This document shows positions 44,126-55,852 of a stretch of 64,000 nucleotides of DNA, in pieces. The stretch's first letter is position 1; the number at the start of each line of letters is the position of its first letter. The stretch lies in the NCBI RefSeq assembly GCF_932294415.1, contig NC_065538.1:81047834-81111833 (forward strand), in the 5' to 3' direction. The notes under the pieces are model-generated. The model had not been told where the DNA came from. It ran no database searches and saw only the letters and a list, made by a program, of their open reading frames with translations. The position numbers were made by a program, and so were the translations under genes. This DNA comes from Quercus robur. Taxonomy: Eukaryota > Streptophyta > Magnoliopsida > Fagales > Fagaceae.

Positions 44126-45649
44126 AATAATAATAATAATAATAATAAAATGAAATGTGACAAATCAAAAGAGAAAATATAGGAAATTAACCCATAGTAG
44201 GATATTTATAGTAAACAAAATTCTAGACTAGAGTTACAAGACTTGTAGTCCAAATACTATTAACGCTCTATTTGTTTTGTTGGAAAACTTTCTATAAAGA
44301 TAATTTTCCACATTTTCCAATTTTTGGTAGCATAAAAGAAAAAAAAAATCAGTCAACGGAAAACTACTTTTAGTTAATGGAAAACTCTAATAAAATTAAG
44401 GCTATTTTCTATTGCTTGTTTTCCAATAAAAATATTTGGAAAACAAACTCTCTCCCTCATAGCTCTTAACTACTATATATATTCTCTTTTGTTTGCCACG
44501 AGAAACAATATTGATTTGGTGCTCTTTCACTCTTTTTCACGATAAGCACTCACAAAATTGTTTTTCTTGCATACTAGGCGAAATTTCTTTGCTTATACAC
44601 TAGTAGGATTGGACGTGAGCCTTGACACCCTTGCCAATGAGTTCATTTGTACAAAACTTCCAGAGAATTCTTTAGAGCACCAGAGTTCTAGGTCATTGTA
44701 GACAAGGTTCATTCACATAAGAAGTTGGTGTAGAATAATTTAGAGTAGTGTTTATTAATTATTATACACAAACTATTTTACACACTCTCAAAAGCAATTG
44801 AAATCATGACTTGAAATTACTAATCTTTGCTTCTTCTTTTTAAAGAATGCCTTATAGGTACTATCATTTTTATTTTAGAATGTACATAGGGCACATGACT
44901 TTGTATTTTTTTTTTTTTTTTTTTTAAACTTTTGTGCCCATGTATCATTTTGTTTCATTTAAATAAAAATTTTAGATATTTTTCTTGCAATAAATTAAGT
45001 AGGGACTCTAAAAGTAAGCTCCTCATCTAGGTGATATTTATCTACAGTTTGAATCACTACATAAAATCCACAATCTACTAGATCATGGTTATCATAGCCA
45101 TCGAGGTATTGGTGGTAACTTTTTCGGGTGTCCATTGTGGGCAAGCAAGTGAATGGCAACATTTCTGGTTCCGGAGGTAGTGGATCAAATACCTTTGATG
45201 TGATAGCAGTTGTGGACAAACTTAATATTTTTGTCAATTTCAGGTAAAATCTCTTTTTGCTTTGTTTTAAGAGGGGCACATGTATGTACTATATAAATGG
45301 TCATTTTCAAATTTTGGAGTCGGTTTGGGCTAATTGTTTTTGTTTTTTTTTTGGGAGAGATCATGTGTGATCTTTATTGCCAAATTTTAAAACTCTTATT
45401 TTATTATATATATTATTAAAAAAAAAAATTTGGGTATTTGTTATTAGTATCGTCTTTAATTCTTCACAATTATATAATTTTCCCCCCTTTCAGTTTAATT
45501 CACTATGTGTGCTGGTTTGGTTTAACCATTTTTTTTTCATCATAAAAAAGAATGTACGTGTTTTTAAAAACTAAGTTTTTAATGTACAATTATACTTTTG
45601 TCTAATTTATTTTTGAAGTAAAATAAACCAAAATGAAAATAAGTTTTAT
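44126..45649 (+). repeat. Copy A of a 1.5-1.9-kb direct duplication
   Basis: From an AAT microsatellite (44126) to AAATAAGTTTTAT (45649), this segment matches 46176-48101 in the same order and strand with many substitutions and indels. Shared markers include AGAGTTACAAGACTTGTAGT, AGGATTGGACGTGAGCC-type sequence, and GTGTCCATTGTGGGCAAGC. A short plus-strand frame near 45127-45246 (VNGNISGSGGSGSNTFDVIA) reads protein-like but is broken in copy B. I do not recognise the parent. Confidence 0.75.
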
Positions 45650-46175
45650 CAAGCAAACACAAGAAGTTAACTTGTATGCAGTCTAAACTTGATGAAGTAA
45701 ATACCCAGCCAATCAGCTTGAAATATACGCTTGATGCCAGTTTTATGACAGTATGTTTAGTAGATTATAACAGGTATTATAATCTAATAGTTATTTTTAT
45801 GGTTTAGCTATTCAATAGTTTGATTATGTTTTTATTACAGAGAATAATTATTCTTTATGAATAATTATTTTTTTAAATGAGGAATAACTATTCATCTCTA
45901 AAAGGGATGTAATAATTATTCCTTAGTAAGTGTATTAATTTCTACAATTAATATATTTCTAAATAAATAAAATTTTCTACAATTAATATATTTCTAAATA
46001 AACAAAACTTTCTATATGCACATAAAAATTATGAAAATAAAAAATCATAAAAAATAGCTAATCTCTCTTTCGAATTTTAAAAAATATATCTTCACAAAGC
46101 ACTTTATGTTAAAAAAAAAAAAAAAAAAAACTAATTATGCTACCAAGTGAAAATAAATGGAAGAATTTCCCATTC

Positions 46176-46208
<33 letters not shown>

Positions 46209-46618
46209 TGAAACGAGACAAATCAAAAGAGAAAATATAGGAGATTAACTCTTGGTCTGACGACTTATGTTCATAACAAAAAAACCCTTAATTATTACAT
46301 CTTTACTATTAAAACAATGTGTTTTATTTTATAATGAACCCATAGTAGGATATTTATAGTAAACAAAACCCTAGATTAGAGTTACAAGACTTGTAGTCCA
46401 TATAATATTAGTGCTCTGTTTGTTTCACTGAAAACGCTCTATAAAGATAGTTTTACACATTTTACAGTATTTAGTAGCATAAAAAAAATCAGCCAACAGA
46501 AAACTATTTTTAGTTAATGGAAAACCCTAATTAATAAAAATAAAGTTTATTTTCTATTGCTTGTCTTCCAATAAAAAAATATTTGGAAAACAAGCTCTCT
46601 CTCTCACAGCTCTTAACT

Positions 46619-46651
<33 letters not shown>

Positions 46652-48101
46652 TCTTTTGTTTGCCGCTGGAAACAATATTGGTTTGGTTCTCTTTCACTCT
46701 TTCATGGTAAGCTCTCACAAATTTGTTTTTCTTGCATACTGGCAAAATTTCTTTGCTTATACACTGGTAGGATTGGATGTGAGCCTTGACACCTTTGCCA
46801 ATGAATTCATTTGTACAAAACTTCCAGAGAGTTCTTTAGAGCACTAGAGTTCTAGGTCATTGTAGACAAGGTTCATTCATATAAGAAGTTGGTGTAAAAT
46901 AATTCTAAGTAGTGTTTATTAATTATTATACACAAACTATTTTATACACTCTCAAAAGAAACTGAAATCATGACTTGAAGTTACGGTTTCTAAGTTGGAC
47001 AAATTAGGATTATAAGATTGTACAATCCCATAACCCGGATCGCCATTTTGATAACCTTTTGCCTAACACTTTTCCATCTCATAACTTTACCCATTTGAAC
47101 CAAAATTGCAAATGTAAACTAGGTTACTTATCTTTGCATTTTTGTTTTAAAGAATACCTTATAGTTACTATCATTTTTATTTTAGAATGTACATAGGGCA
47201 CATGACTTTGTATTTTTTTTTTTTTTTTTTTTTTTTAACTTTTGTGCCTATGTATCGTTTTGTTTCATTTAAATAAAAATTTTAGATATTTTTCTTGCAA
47301 TAAATTAAGTAGGGACTCTAAATGTAAACTCCTCATCTAGGTGATATTATCTACAGTTTGAATCACTACATAAAATGATAAAATCCACAATCTACTAGAT
47401 CATGGTTATCACTTATCATAGCCATCGAGGGCTTCTGGTGTCCATTGTGGGCAAGCTAGTGAATGGCAACACTTCTGGTTCTGGAGGTGGTAGATCAAAT
47501 ACCTTTGATTTTTTTTAAAATTTTTTTTTTAATTTTTTATGAATCAAATACCTTTGATGTGATAGCAGCTGTGGACAAACTTAATTAATATTTTTGTCAA
47601 TTTCAGGTCAAATCTCTTTGTTCTTTGTTTTAAGAGGGGCACATGTATGTGCTATATAAATGGTCATTTTCATATTTTGGGTTCGGTTTGGGCTAATTAT
47701 CTTTTTGTCTTTTTGTTTCTGTTTCTGTTTTGTTTTGTTTTTTTTTTTTTTTGGGGGGGGGGGGGGGGGGGTGGGGTGGGAGGGGATGGGGATGGGGATG
47801 GGGGATCATGTGTGATCTTTTTTTGCCAAATTTTAAAACTCTTATTATTTTTTTAATTATATATAAACATATTATTAAAAACAAAATTTTGGGTGTTTGT
47901 TATTCGTATCATCTGTTATTCTTCACAATTATATAATTTTTCCCCCTTTCAGTTTGTGCTGGTTTGGTTTAACCATTTTTTTTTTTTTCATCATAAAAAA
48001 GAATGTACATGTTTTTAAAAATTCAGTTTTTTAATGTACAATTATACTTTTGTCTAATTTATTTTTGAAGTAAAATAAACCAAAATAAAAATAAGTTTTA
48101 T
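46176..48101 (+). repeat. Copy B of a 1.5-1.9-kb direct duplication
   Basis: Homologous to 44126-45649 but longer. It carries an extra block near 46250-46320, about 130 bp at 46982-47120, and a small poly-T-rich insert near 47509-47540 bracketed by a repeat of ATCAAATACCTTTGAT. It also has an expanded TA run (46621-46648) and G-rich run (47752-47805). The many indels show the duplication is old. Confidence 0.75.
47752..47805 (+). repeat. G-rich run with quadruplex potential
   Basis: An uninterrupted G tract of about 18 bases (47752-47770) is followed by GGGGTGGGAGGGGATGGGG and two more GATGGGG units, giving well over four G-tracts within 55 bp. Copy A lacks it at the equivalent place, so the run expanded in copy B. 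Confidence 0.7.
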
Positions 48102-48257
48102 GAATAAAAATATAGAGATGCAAATTTTTTTACAAAAAAATTTACAAACTGCTAATATTGTGAGTGATTATTGGTAAATGAAAAAGTGATGTTAATGGTG
48201 GATTTAGATGAAAACTAATAAGAAGTTAGTCACATTAACAATTTGTAAAAATGTTAT

Positions 48258-48718
48258 TGATGGGATTGACGAAAACACGTTACCTTGACGAGGTCAACGT
48301 AATGACGAGGGTACCCCCTAATCACGAACAAGTCATCAACGACGAGGAAAGGAAGGTCATTCAATGATGCCAGCAAGTAACCTGGGCAGTTACGAAACCA
48401 GCCAAGCAGACCGTTGGAGACTAATAAAAGCCCCATAATTGGGCTTGAGGCGTTATGAAAGAAGGGCATTTACACTCCAACGGCTAGCAGTCAGGCTTAC
48501 AGATATAAAACTCTCACATTTGCAGCATAAGGTACGATACTAAGATTCTGAAAATATACTTCTTACTTTCTAGTTCTGCGAACAGCTTGATTGTTCTAAC
48601 TTTGGCATCGGAGACATTGTGGCAGGCACCACACCGGTGACCACCTTCCTTGAAGAGAACCAGGCGCTAGCAGGGAGTTCCATCTGCCTACTGAAACTGA
48701 CGATTTTGCACCTCATCA
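48258..48718 (+). repeat. 5' LTR of gypsy element
   Basis: 461 bp, TG...CA, followed within 4 bp by the primer binding site. The copy at 58581-59041 has the same length and differs by 10 transitions and 1 transversion. Confidence 0.95.
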
Positions 48719-48721
48719 GTT

Positions 48722-48739
48722 TGGCGCCGTCTGTGGGGA
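48722..48739 (+). promoter_or_regulatory. Primer binding site of gypsy element
   Basis: TGGCGCCGTCTGTGGGGA lies 3 bp after the 5' LTR. Its first nine bases match the complement of a plant tRNA-Asp 3' end (...ACGGCGCCA). The tRNA assignment is from general knowledge; the position is as expected for minus-strand priming. Confidence 0.7.
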
Positions 48740-51700
48740 CGATATTTTCAGATTCATATCTGAGAGCATAGTTCCCATCAACCCTCTACATTCAGATGGA
48801 ATCCAACCCAGACTCAGCAGCCTTGGCCCAGCAAGTCCAGGCCCTTGCAGCCACCATTGAAGAACTCACCAAACAGAACCAGGAAATGAAACTATGGCTT
48901 CAGCAAGTCCAACAGGCTCAACAGGAAGAGAACCGGTCCAAAGATAACTTGGAGGAAGAAGGAGATAGTCAACGGAGAGGAACCCTTCACAGACCAACTA
49001 CTCCTGACGAGCAAAACTCGGACCTCCTTCGAGAAATGAGGAAGGAAATGGACGAGCTGAGGAGCGCCATTAAAGAAAAGACAGACCGAAGCGTGGACAA
49101 AATGGTAAGAGCCACGGATTCACCCTTCACCGCCACGGTACTAGAATGCCCTGTGCCTTCAAAATTTCGCTTACCTTAGCTTGAGCCGTTCGACGGGCTA
49201 AAAGACCCCCAGGATCACCTTAATACCTTCAAGACAACTCTGAGACTTCAACAACCACCTGACGAAATACTGTGCCGTTCCTTCCCGACAACTCTCAAAG
49301 GAGCTGCGAGAGAATGGTTTACTAAGTTGCCAAACTCGTCCATAGACAATTTCAATCAGCTGAGTAGTGCCTTCTTGCGCCACTTCATAGGGGGACAACG
49401 CCCAAGGAGGCCAGTAGACTACTTACTCACCATAAGACAGGGAGAGAAGGAGACTCTGAGGTCATATGTCAAGCAATTCACCCGGGAAACTCTGGAAGTA
49501 GACGAAGCTGATGACAAGGTACAGCTGACGACCTTCAAAGCAGGATTGAGATCCAGAGACCTCGTGGCCTCTCTTGCAAAGAACCCCCCGAAGACGATGG
49601 CGGAGATGCTCCTGAAGGCACAAAAGTATATGAACGCGGAAGATGCCCTAGCTGCCATAAAAGATACCGAGAGGCCAGGAGACAAGGCCAAGAGGGAAGA
49701 CGACTGTAGGGGGCAAAAGAGAGACAGACCAGAACGTCGGAACAATGACGGGAATAGGAGGAAGGACGATAAAAATTCTCGGACGGTAAAATTTACTCCC
49801 TTGGTTATGCCTGTTGACAAGATTTTTACGCAGATCAAGGACGAGCACTATCTCAAATGGCCCAGACCATTACACTCATCCCCCAACGTACGTGACAAGA
49901 GCAAGTATTGCCGGTTCCATAGAGACCACGGCCACAACACAGAAGATTGCAGAGACTTGAAGGAGCAAATAGAGGAATTAATACGGAAAGGGAAGTTACA
50001 GAAGTATGTGAAGAAAGGAGAATATAGCAAGTTCAGAGATGACAACAGGACCCAGCGTGAATCCTTCACTCGAGATGACGACCATCCGTCCCAGCCTCCA
50101 CGCAAGGTGATCGGGGAGATAAACACGATAACAGGAGGACCATTCTCAGGAGGATCATTTAGATCACTCAAAAAAGCATACCATAGATAGGTGAACAGCG
50201 TCCATACCATGCCTCCGTCCAAGCACCGACGAACATGCCAAGACATGTCCTTCAGTGAAGGAGACGCCAGGGGAGTAAAGCAGCCCCACAACGATCCCCT
50301 GGTCATAATGCTGAATATAGAAGGGTTCAATACCAAAAGGATCCTCGTTGATAACGGGAGCTCAACGGATATCATCTACTTCCCAGCCTTCCAGCAGCTG
50401 AGATTAGATCCAAAAAGGTTTCGCCCTTTTGACTCTCCACTCGTCAGCTTTAGTGGAGACAGGGTCTACCCCAGGGATATAGTGACACTGACGGTGACGG
50501 CAGGGACCTACCCATTGCAGTTGACCAAACAAGTAGACTTCCTGGTGGTAGACTGCCCTTCATCCTACAATGTCATCATTGGGAGGCCCACCCTCAACAA
50601 ATGGAAGGCGGCGACGTCAACCTACTGTTTGAAGGTGAAATTCCCGACACTCAACGGCGTGGGTGAAGTGAAAGGTGATCAAGTCCTGGCAAGGGAATGC
50701 TATCAGGCCGTACTGGCAGGAAAGGAGAACCACACGTAGACGATTGAAGAAAAAGAGGAAGACGGGATGGAGACCTTGGAAACAGTGGAATTGGTAGAAG
50801 GAAATGCGGACAAGACGACCAAGATAGGGACGACGCTAAGCCCCGAGATGAGAACAAGACTCATAAAGTTCCTTAAGGGGAATCTGGATGTCTTTGCATG
50901 GAGTCACGAGGACATGCCGGGCATATCTCCAGAAGTCATCCAGCATAGGCTGAATGTGGACCCCAGCAGGAAGCCCGTTCAGCAACGACGAAGAACCTTC
51001 GCCCCAGAGCGAGATCAAGCGGTTACAGAGGAAGTAACCAAACTCTTGACGGCTGGATTCATCTGGGAAGTGTATTATCCTGAATGGCTCGCCAACGTCG
51101 TCCTGGTAAAGAAAGCGAACGGAAAATAGAGAATGTGTGTAGACTTCACCGATCTAAACAAAGCATGCCCAAAGGACATCTTCCCTCTACCAAGGATAGA
51201 CCAGCTCGTGGACTCCACCGCCGGACACAAGTTACTGACGTTCATGGACGCCTTCTCAGGGTACAACCAGATAAAGATGGTTGAAGAAGACCAGGAGAAG
51301 ACAGCCTTCATCACAAGTCAAGGACTCTATTGTTACAAGGTGATGCCTTTTGGGCTGAAAAATGCTGGAGCGATGTATCAGAGAATGGTAAACAAAATGT
51401 TCAGCCAACAGATTGGCAGGAACATGGAGGTGTACGTGGACGATATGCTCGTCAAGAGTAAGGAAGAGCTCACACATCTGGACGACTTGGAGGAAACTTT
51501 TGCAACCCTTAAAAAACACCAGATGAAGTTGAATCCAAGTAAATGTGTTTTTGGGGTAGCCTCGGGGAAGTTCTTGGGATTCATGGTGTCCCAAAGAGGA
51601 ATAGAAGCAAATCCAGAGAAAGTACGAGCTATCATTGACATGGCCTCACCCAAAACCGTCAAGGATGTTCAAAAACTCACGGGAAGAATAGCAGCTTTAA

Positions 51701-53585
51701 ACAGGTTCGTCTCTAGGGCCACAGACAAATGCCTGCCCTTTTTTAAGACATTGAAGCAGGCTTTTGCTTGGACTAACGAGTGCGAAACAGCGTTCCAAGA
51801 GCTGAAGCAATACCTGAGCAGTCCGCCTCTCCTAAGCCCGTCCAAAGAAGGAGAAAACCTATACCTGTACCTGGCGGTGTCAGCCTCGGCAGTAAGTGCA
51901 GCTCTGATTATAGAAGAGGACAAGAAGCAACTCCCGGTTTACTACGTCAGCCAAGCTTTCCAAGGGGCTGAGTCCAGATACCCAAGGATCGAAAAGATTG
52001 CGTTTGCACTAATAGTGGCCTCGCGCAAACTCAGGCAATATTTCCAGTCAAATCCTATTCTCGTAATGACGGACCAACCAATCAAGAAGTCAATGAGCAA
52101 GCTAGAAGCAGCAGGGAGAATGGTCCAGTGGGCAATTGAACTTAGTCAATTCGACATCGAGTACCATCCAAGAACGGCGATCAAGGCACAAGCTCTGGCA
52201 GACTTCATCGTAGAATTCACGTTCCCTGACGAAGACAGGAATACCGACGAAGTAGATAAACTAATAATACAGACTGATGGTTCGTCAACCCAAAAGAAGG
52301 GGGGAGTAGGGGCCGTCATAACCACCCCCGACGGAGAAGTGCTAAAATATGGTGTCCAACTAAAGTTCCTAGCCACCAACAACGAAGCTGAATACGAAGG
52401 AATACTGACGGGACTGAGGCTTGGAAAAGCTCTTGGTGCCAAAAACTTGTTGATCCAAAGTGATTCAAAGCTAGTGATTGGACAGATCAAGGGAGAATAC
52501 GAGGCAAAAGAAGAAAGGATGCAGAAGTACCTCAAGTTGGCAAGACAACTAGCTCAGGAATTCGATACAGTGGAGTTCATACAAATCCCAAGAAGTCAGA
52601 ATATGGGGGCTGACGAAGTGTCAAAGCTAGCGTCATCAAGAGAAGAAGGGACTAGCACGGACCTGGCGATGGAAGTCCAAAAACACCCTAGTATCGAGGA
52701 AGTTGCAACATTCACCATCTAGAGCACTGATACCTGGATGATGCCCATAATGTCCTTCCTCCAGGACGGGCACCTACCTCAAAACACTGAAGAAGCCAGA
52801 AAGATCAAGCAGAGGGCAGCCAGATTCACGATCCTGAATGACGTCTTGTACAAGAGAGGCTTCTCTATGCCCTACTTGAAGTGCGTCGATGAGGAAGAGG
52901 CCAAATACATCTTGGAGGAAGTACACGGAGGAATTTGTGGCGACCATGCCGGCTCCAAATCCCTAGTAAACAAAGTGGTAAGGGCAGGATATTTTTGGCC
53001 AACCATGCAGGTGGACGCTGCTGAGATCGTCAGGAGGTGCGACAAATGCCAACGATACGGGAATGTGCAGCGGCTTCCAGCAGAGAAAATGACGACCATA
53101 GCTTCCCCATGGCCGTTTGCACAATGGGGAATCGATATCGTTGGTCCTCTGCCCCAAGGTAAAGGTCAGGTAAAATTCCTTCTTGTTGCTATTGACTATT
53201 TCACAAAATGGGTTAAAGCAGAGACCCTAGCAACGATCACTGAGGCTCGGATCCAGAACTTTGTGTGGAAGAACATAATCTGCAGGTTCGGGATTCCTTC
53301 GACGATCATATCAGACAATGGAAGGCAGTTCGACAGTCAAGGCTTCAAGGAATTCTGCACAAACCTTGGGATCAAGAATCAGTTCTCATCCCCAAGGCAT
53401 CCTCAGGCAAACGGGCAGACGGAAGTGACGAACCGGACGCTGCTCAAGATTATCAAGACCAGACTGGACGATGCGAAAGGTGCCAGGCCAGAAGAACTAC
53501 CAAATGTCCTGTGGGCTTACAGAACCACCGCCAGAACCCCAATAGGAGAAACCCCCTTCAGGCTTACCTATGGTATAGAAGCAGT

Positions 53586-54556
53586 CAGTGGCGGAGCCAG
53601 GAATTTATGTTAGGGGGGGCAAGATTAAAAGACAAAATTAGAAATAAAAAATTAATCTAAAAAAATTAATCAATATTAATAACAAAATAAATAAACAACT
53701 ATATGATAATATAATTGTCATGTAGAATCTAACATAATATGTAAACTTTAATTTATTTTTTCACACCTAACTTATTTTACTCAATTGCCCTCAACGATTT
53801 TTTATATTTTGAAACCGCTGCATGATTTCTTCACACTTAATAGTTTTGAATATATCTTTCTCAATATATGTGACTAAGCAATCATTTATCCATTGATCTC
53901 CTATTTGATTGCGTAATCGATTTTTAATTATGTTCATTGCTGAAAAAGCTTTTTCAACAGTAGTTGTTGGCTTGTTGCAACTAGTAAGATCAATACCAAA
54001 GTCACTAATGAGTAAACCAATGAATATGAAACATTCTTTTTCATTTCTACCATCTTTTCAACAAACTGTCCAATTCCTCTAAATGCTGAAAACTCTTCAG
54101 TAAACTGCATATCGTGGATGTATGTCTCAAGTTGGTTATCCAAGAAAGAAACTTGAGACATAAAAAAATTCTAGGCTGTTTGGTCTAGTCCATCAAATTT
54201 ACTAAGTGGGACCCATTAATATTTTATATATAGAGAATTGTACTAGGAGTAGAAGTCTACTACTGCTGGGAAAGCTAGAAAGAAAGAAAAAGAATGGAAG
54301 AGCTTTTGTTTTGTTTTGTTTTTTTTTTTTAAGGAAGCTGTCTTTGCTTTCTACTTTTGTCGTTTGTTTGTAGCATGGACATGAGAACGCCATGTTGTAA
54401 CCGTTGAACCAGTTTTCTACTTTCACTTCGCTCTTTCAAGTGTGTTGGGAATGGGTGGCTTTTTTTTTTTGGGGGGGGGGGGGTGGGGTGGGCAAAACAT
54501 TTGAAATTTCAGGGGGGGCAGGTGCCCCCCCTCGCCCCCCCCTCCCTCCGCCCCTG
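53586..54556 (+). mobile_element. hAT-superfamily transposon nested in the integrase region
   Basis: 971 bp with ends CAGTGGCGGAGCCAGG and, in complement, CAGGGGCGGAGGGAGG, typical of Tip100-like hAT elements. The 8-bp duplication GAAGCAGT is at 53578-53585 and 54557-54564. The gag-pol frame resumes exactly after one copy of it, so this insertion is younger than the gypsy element. It has a T/G-rich run at 54461-54495 and C-rich right end. It is not autonomous: only a transposase C-terminal remnant is present. Confidence 0.92.
53791..54161 (-). pseudogene. hAT transposase C-terminal dimerisation remnant
   Basis: The minus-strand frame from 54161 carries FRGIGQFVEKMVEMKKN and a hydrophobic stretch. 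After a one-base frameshift near 53965 it continues as VEKAFSAMNIIKNRLRNQIG and WINDCLVTYIEKDIF, ending at TGA 53793-53791. This is the conserved C-terminal dimerisation motif of hAT transposases. The N-terminal and catalytic parts are absent, so it is an internally deleted derivative. Confidence 0.85.
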
Positions 54557-55049
54557 GAAGCAGTAATCCCAGTTGAAGTAGGGGTCACAAGCTTCCGGCA
54601 TGAAACTTTCAACAAAGAGGTCAATGACGACGAACTACGACTGAACCTAGATTGTCTGGACGAAGTAAGAGTCAACGCATCCAACAAGATGACGAAATAT
54701 CAAAGAAAGATGGCCGAATACTATGAAAAAAGGGTCAAACTGAGACGCCTGGACATAGGTGACCTCGTCCTATGCAGGACCACCATGGCAACTAAAGACC
54801 CTACCCAGGGAAAGCTAGGTCCTACGTGGGAAGGTCCCTACCGAGTCATTCACTACTCAAGACAAGGAAGTTATCACCTGGAAACCATGGACGGACAAAG
54901 GCTTCCTCGACCATGGAATATTGAGCATTTAAAAAAGTACCACCAGTAAATGTAATAGACAAAAGCAATCGTTCCTGAATTCAATGAAAATTTCTTATCC
55001 TTTGATGTCCTTATGCAGACAGATCCAGTCAATTGTAAGTCAAACTAAC

Positions 55050-55430
55050 AAGAGTCCACCTTGACGAGTGTATGTCACTGACGACAACACCAACGAATAT
55101 GAGAAAAAGGCTGAGTGATAAGATTCCGCCAAGACGGATGTAAATCACTAACGAAGTCCTAAGTGACGAGATTCCTTAATGGATGTGAGTCAAAAAAAAA
55201 AAAAAAAAAATTGGAAAAGGGCCAAGTGATAAGATTCCGCCAAGACGGATGTAAATCACTGACGAAGTCTTAAGTGACGAGATTCCTTAAAGGATGTAAG
55301 TCACCACAAAAAAAAAAGGGAAAGCGGCCAAGTGATAAGATTCCGCCGAGACAGATGTAAATCACTGACAAATCCCTAAGTGATAAGATTCCGCCGAGAC
55401 GGATGTAAATCACTGACGAAGGCACACGAG
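55050..55430 (+). repeat. Tandem repeats between pol and the antisense gene
   Basis: At least four full copies and several partial copies of a 45-50-bp unit: AGTGATAAGATTCCGCCAAG, then ACGGATGTAAATCACTGACG. Copies start near 55112, 55223, 55331 and 55378; alternate half-units read AGTGACGAGATTCCTTAA. GTGAT and ATCAC arms make each unit a potential hairpin. Poly-A tracts interrupt the array at 55191-55210 and 55309-55318. Such arrays are common in the untranslated part of large gypsy elements. Confidence 0.85.
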
Positions 55431-55852
55431 ACGTGCTGGAGAATGGCAAAGTCCCACTGAATGAAATAAGGGCACTGACGAACCTGAAAGGAAAAGAGAA
55501 AGAAGAAGAAGAAGGACAGAAACCCACAACAAGGATAAAAAAAAAAAAAAAAAAATGACGAGCAAATCACAAGGAATTTGCACTAAGTACCAACCAGATA
55601 CAAGGTACGCTAAGAAGTTTATGCTAAATCACGCACATGTGCACAAACATAGACAGTAGTGTAACCACAAAAGCAGGTAAACATTAAATCATAAAGAAGC
55701 CCAAAAACATAGGGCAATTATCCTTGTTCTCTTAACAGGGCCAAAAGATATTGTTCTGAAAATTGAAATAAAAACAAAAAATATGCATACATCTCCAAAA
55801 AAGGGCCTAAAACATAATGGGCAAATAATAAGTGATAAAATTTTTCTAAGGA

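Larger units (their letters stand above)
42240..48257. other. Intergenic DNA between gene D and the gypsy element
   Basis: No intact gene. Contents: gene D upstream region, a poly-G run at 42831-42845, a TRIM-like remnant near 43869-44117, and two diverged copies of a 1.5-1.9-kb segment (separate entries). AAT microsatellites start each copy, and a G-rich run sits near 47752-47805. Confidence 0.6.
48796..54949 (+). pseudogene. Gag-pol polyprotein of gypsy element, five TAG stops and a hAT insertion
   Basis: One frame runs from the ATG at 48796 to TAA at 54947-54949, skipping the hAT insertion (53586-54556) and one copy of its target duplication. Order: Gag with a coiled-coil N-terminus and a Cys/His knuckle ([14 protein letters not shown], near 49910); aspartic protease (LVDNGSS, Asp at 50350); reverse transcriptase (YVDD at 51433-51444); RNase H (IQTDGSS near 52267); integrase with zinc-binding His/Cys (CDKCQ near 53040), core acids in GIDIVGP, SDNGRQF and TEVTNRT, and a C-terminal WEGPYRV module. 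Premature stops at 49177, 50188, 50737, 51127 and 52720 are all TAG; there is no TAA, TGA or frameshift. This enzyme set would copy and integrate the element, but this copy cannot make an intact polyprotein. Confidence 0.93.

Noticed and set aside
48796-54949. Programmed TAG readthrough in gag-pol
   Set aside because: Five TAGs at scattered sites, including within Gag and between RT motifs, plus two in the antisense gene, do not fit a single regulated readthrough site; decay explains them better.
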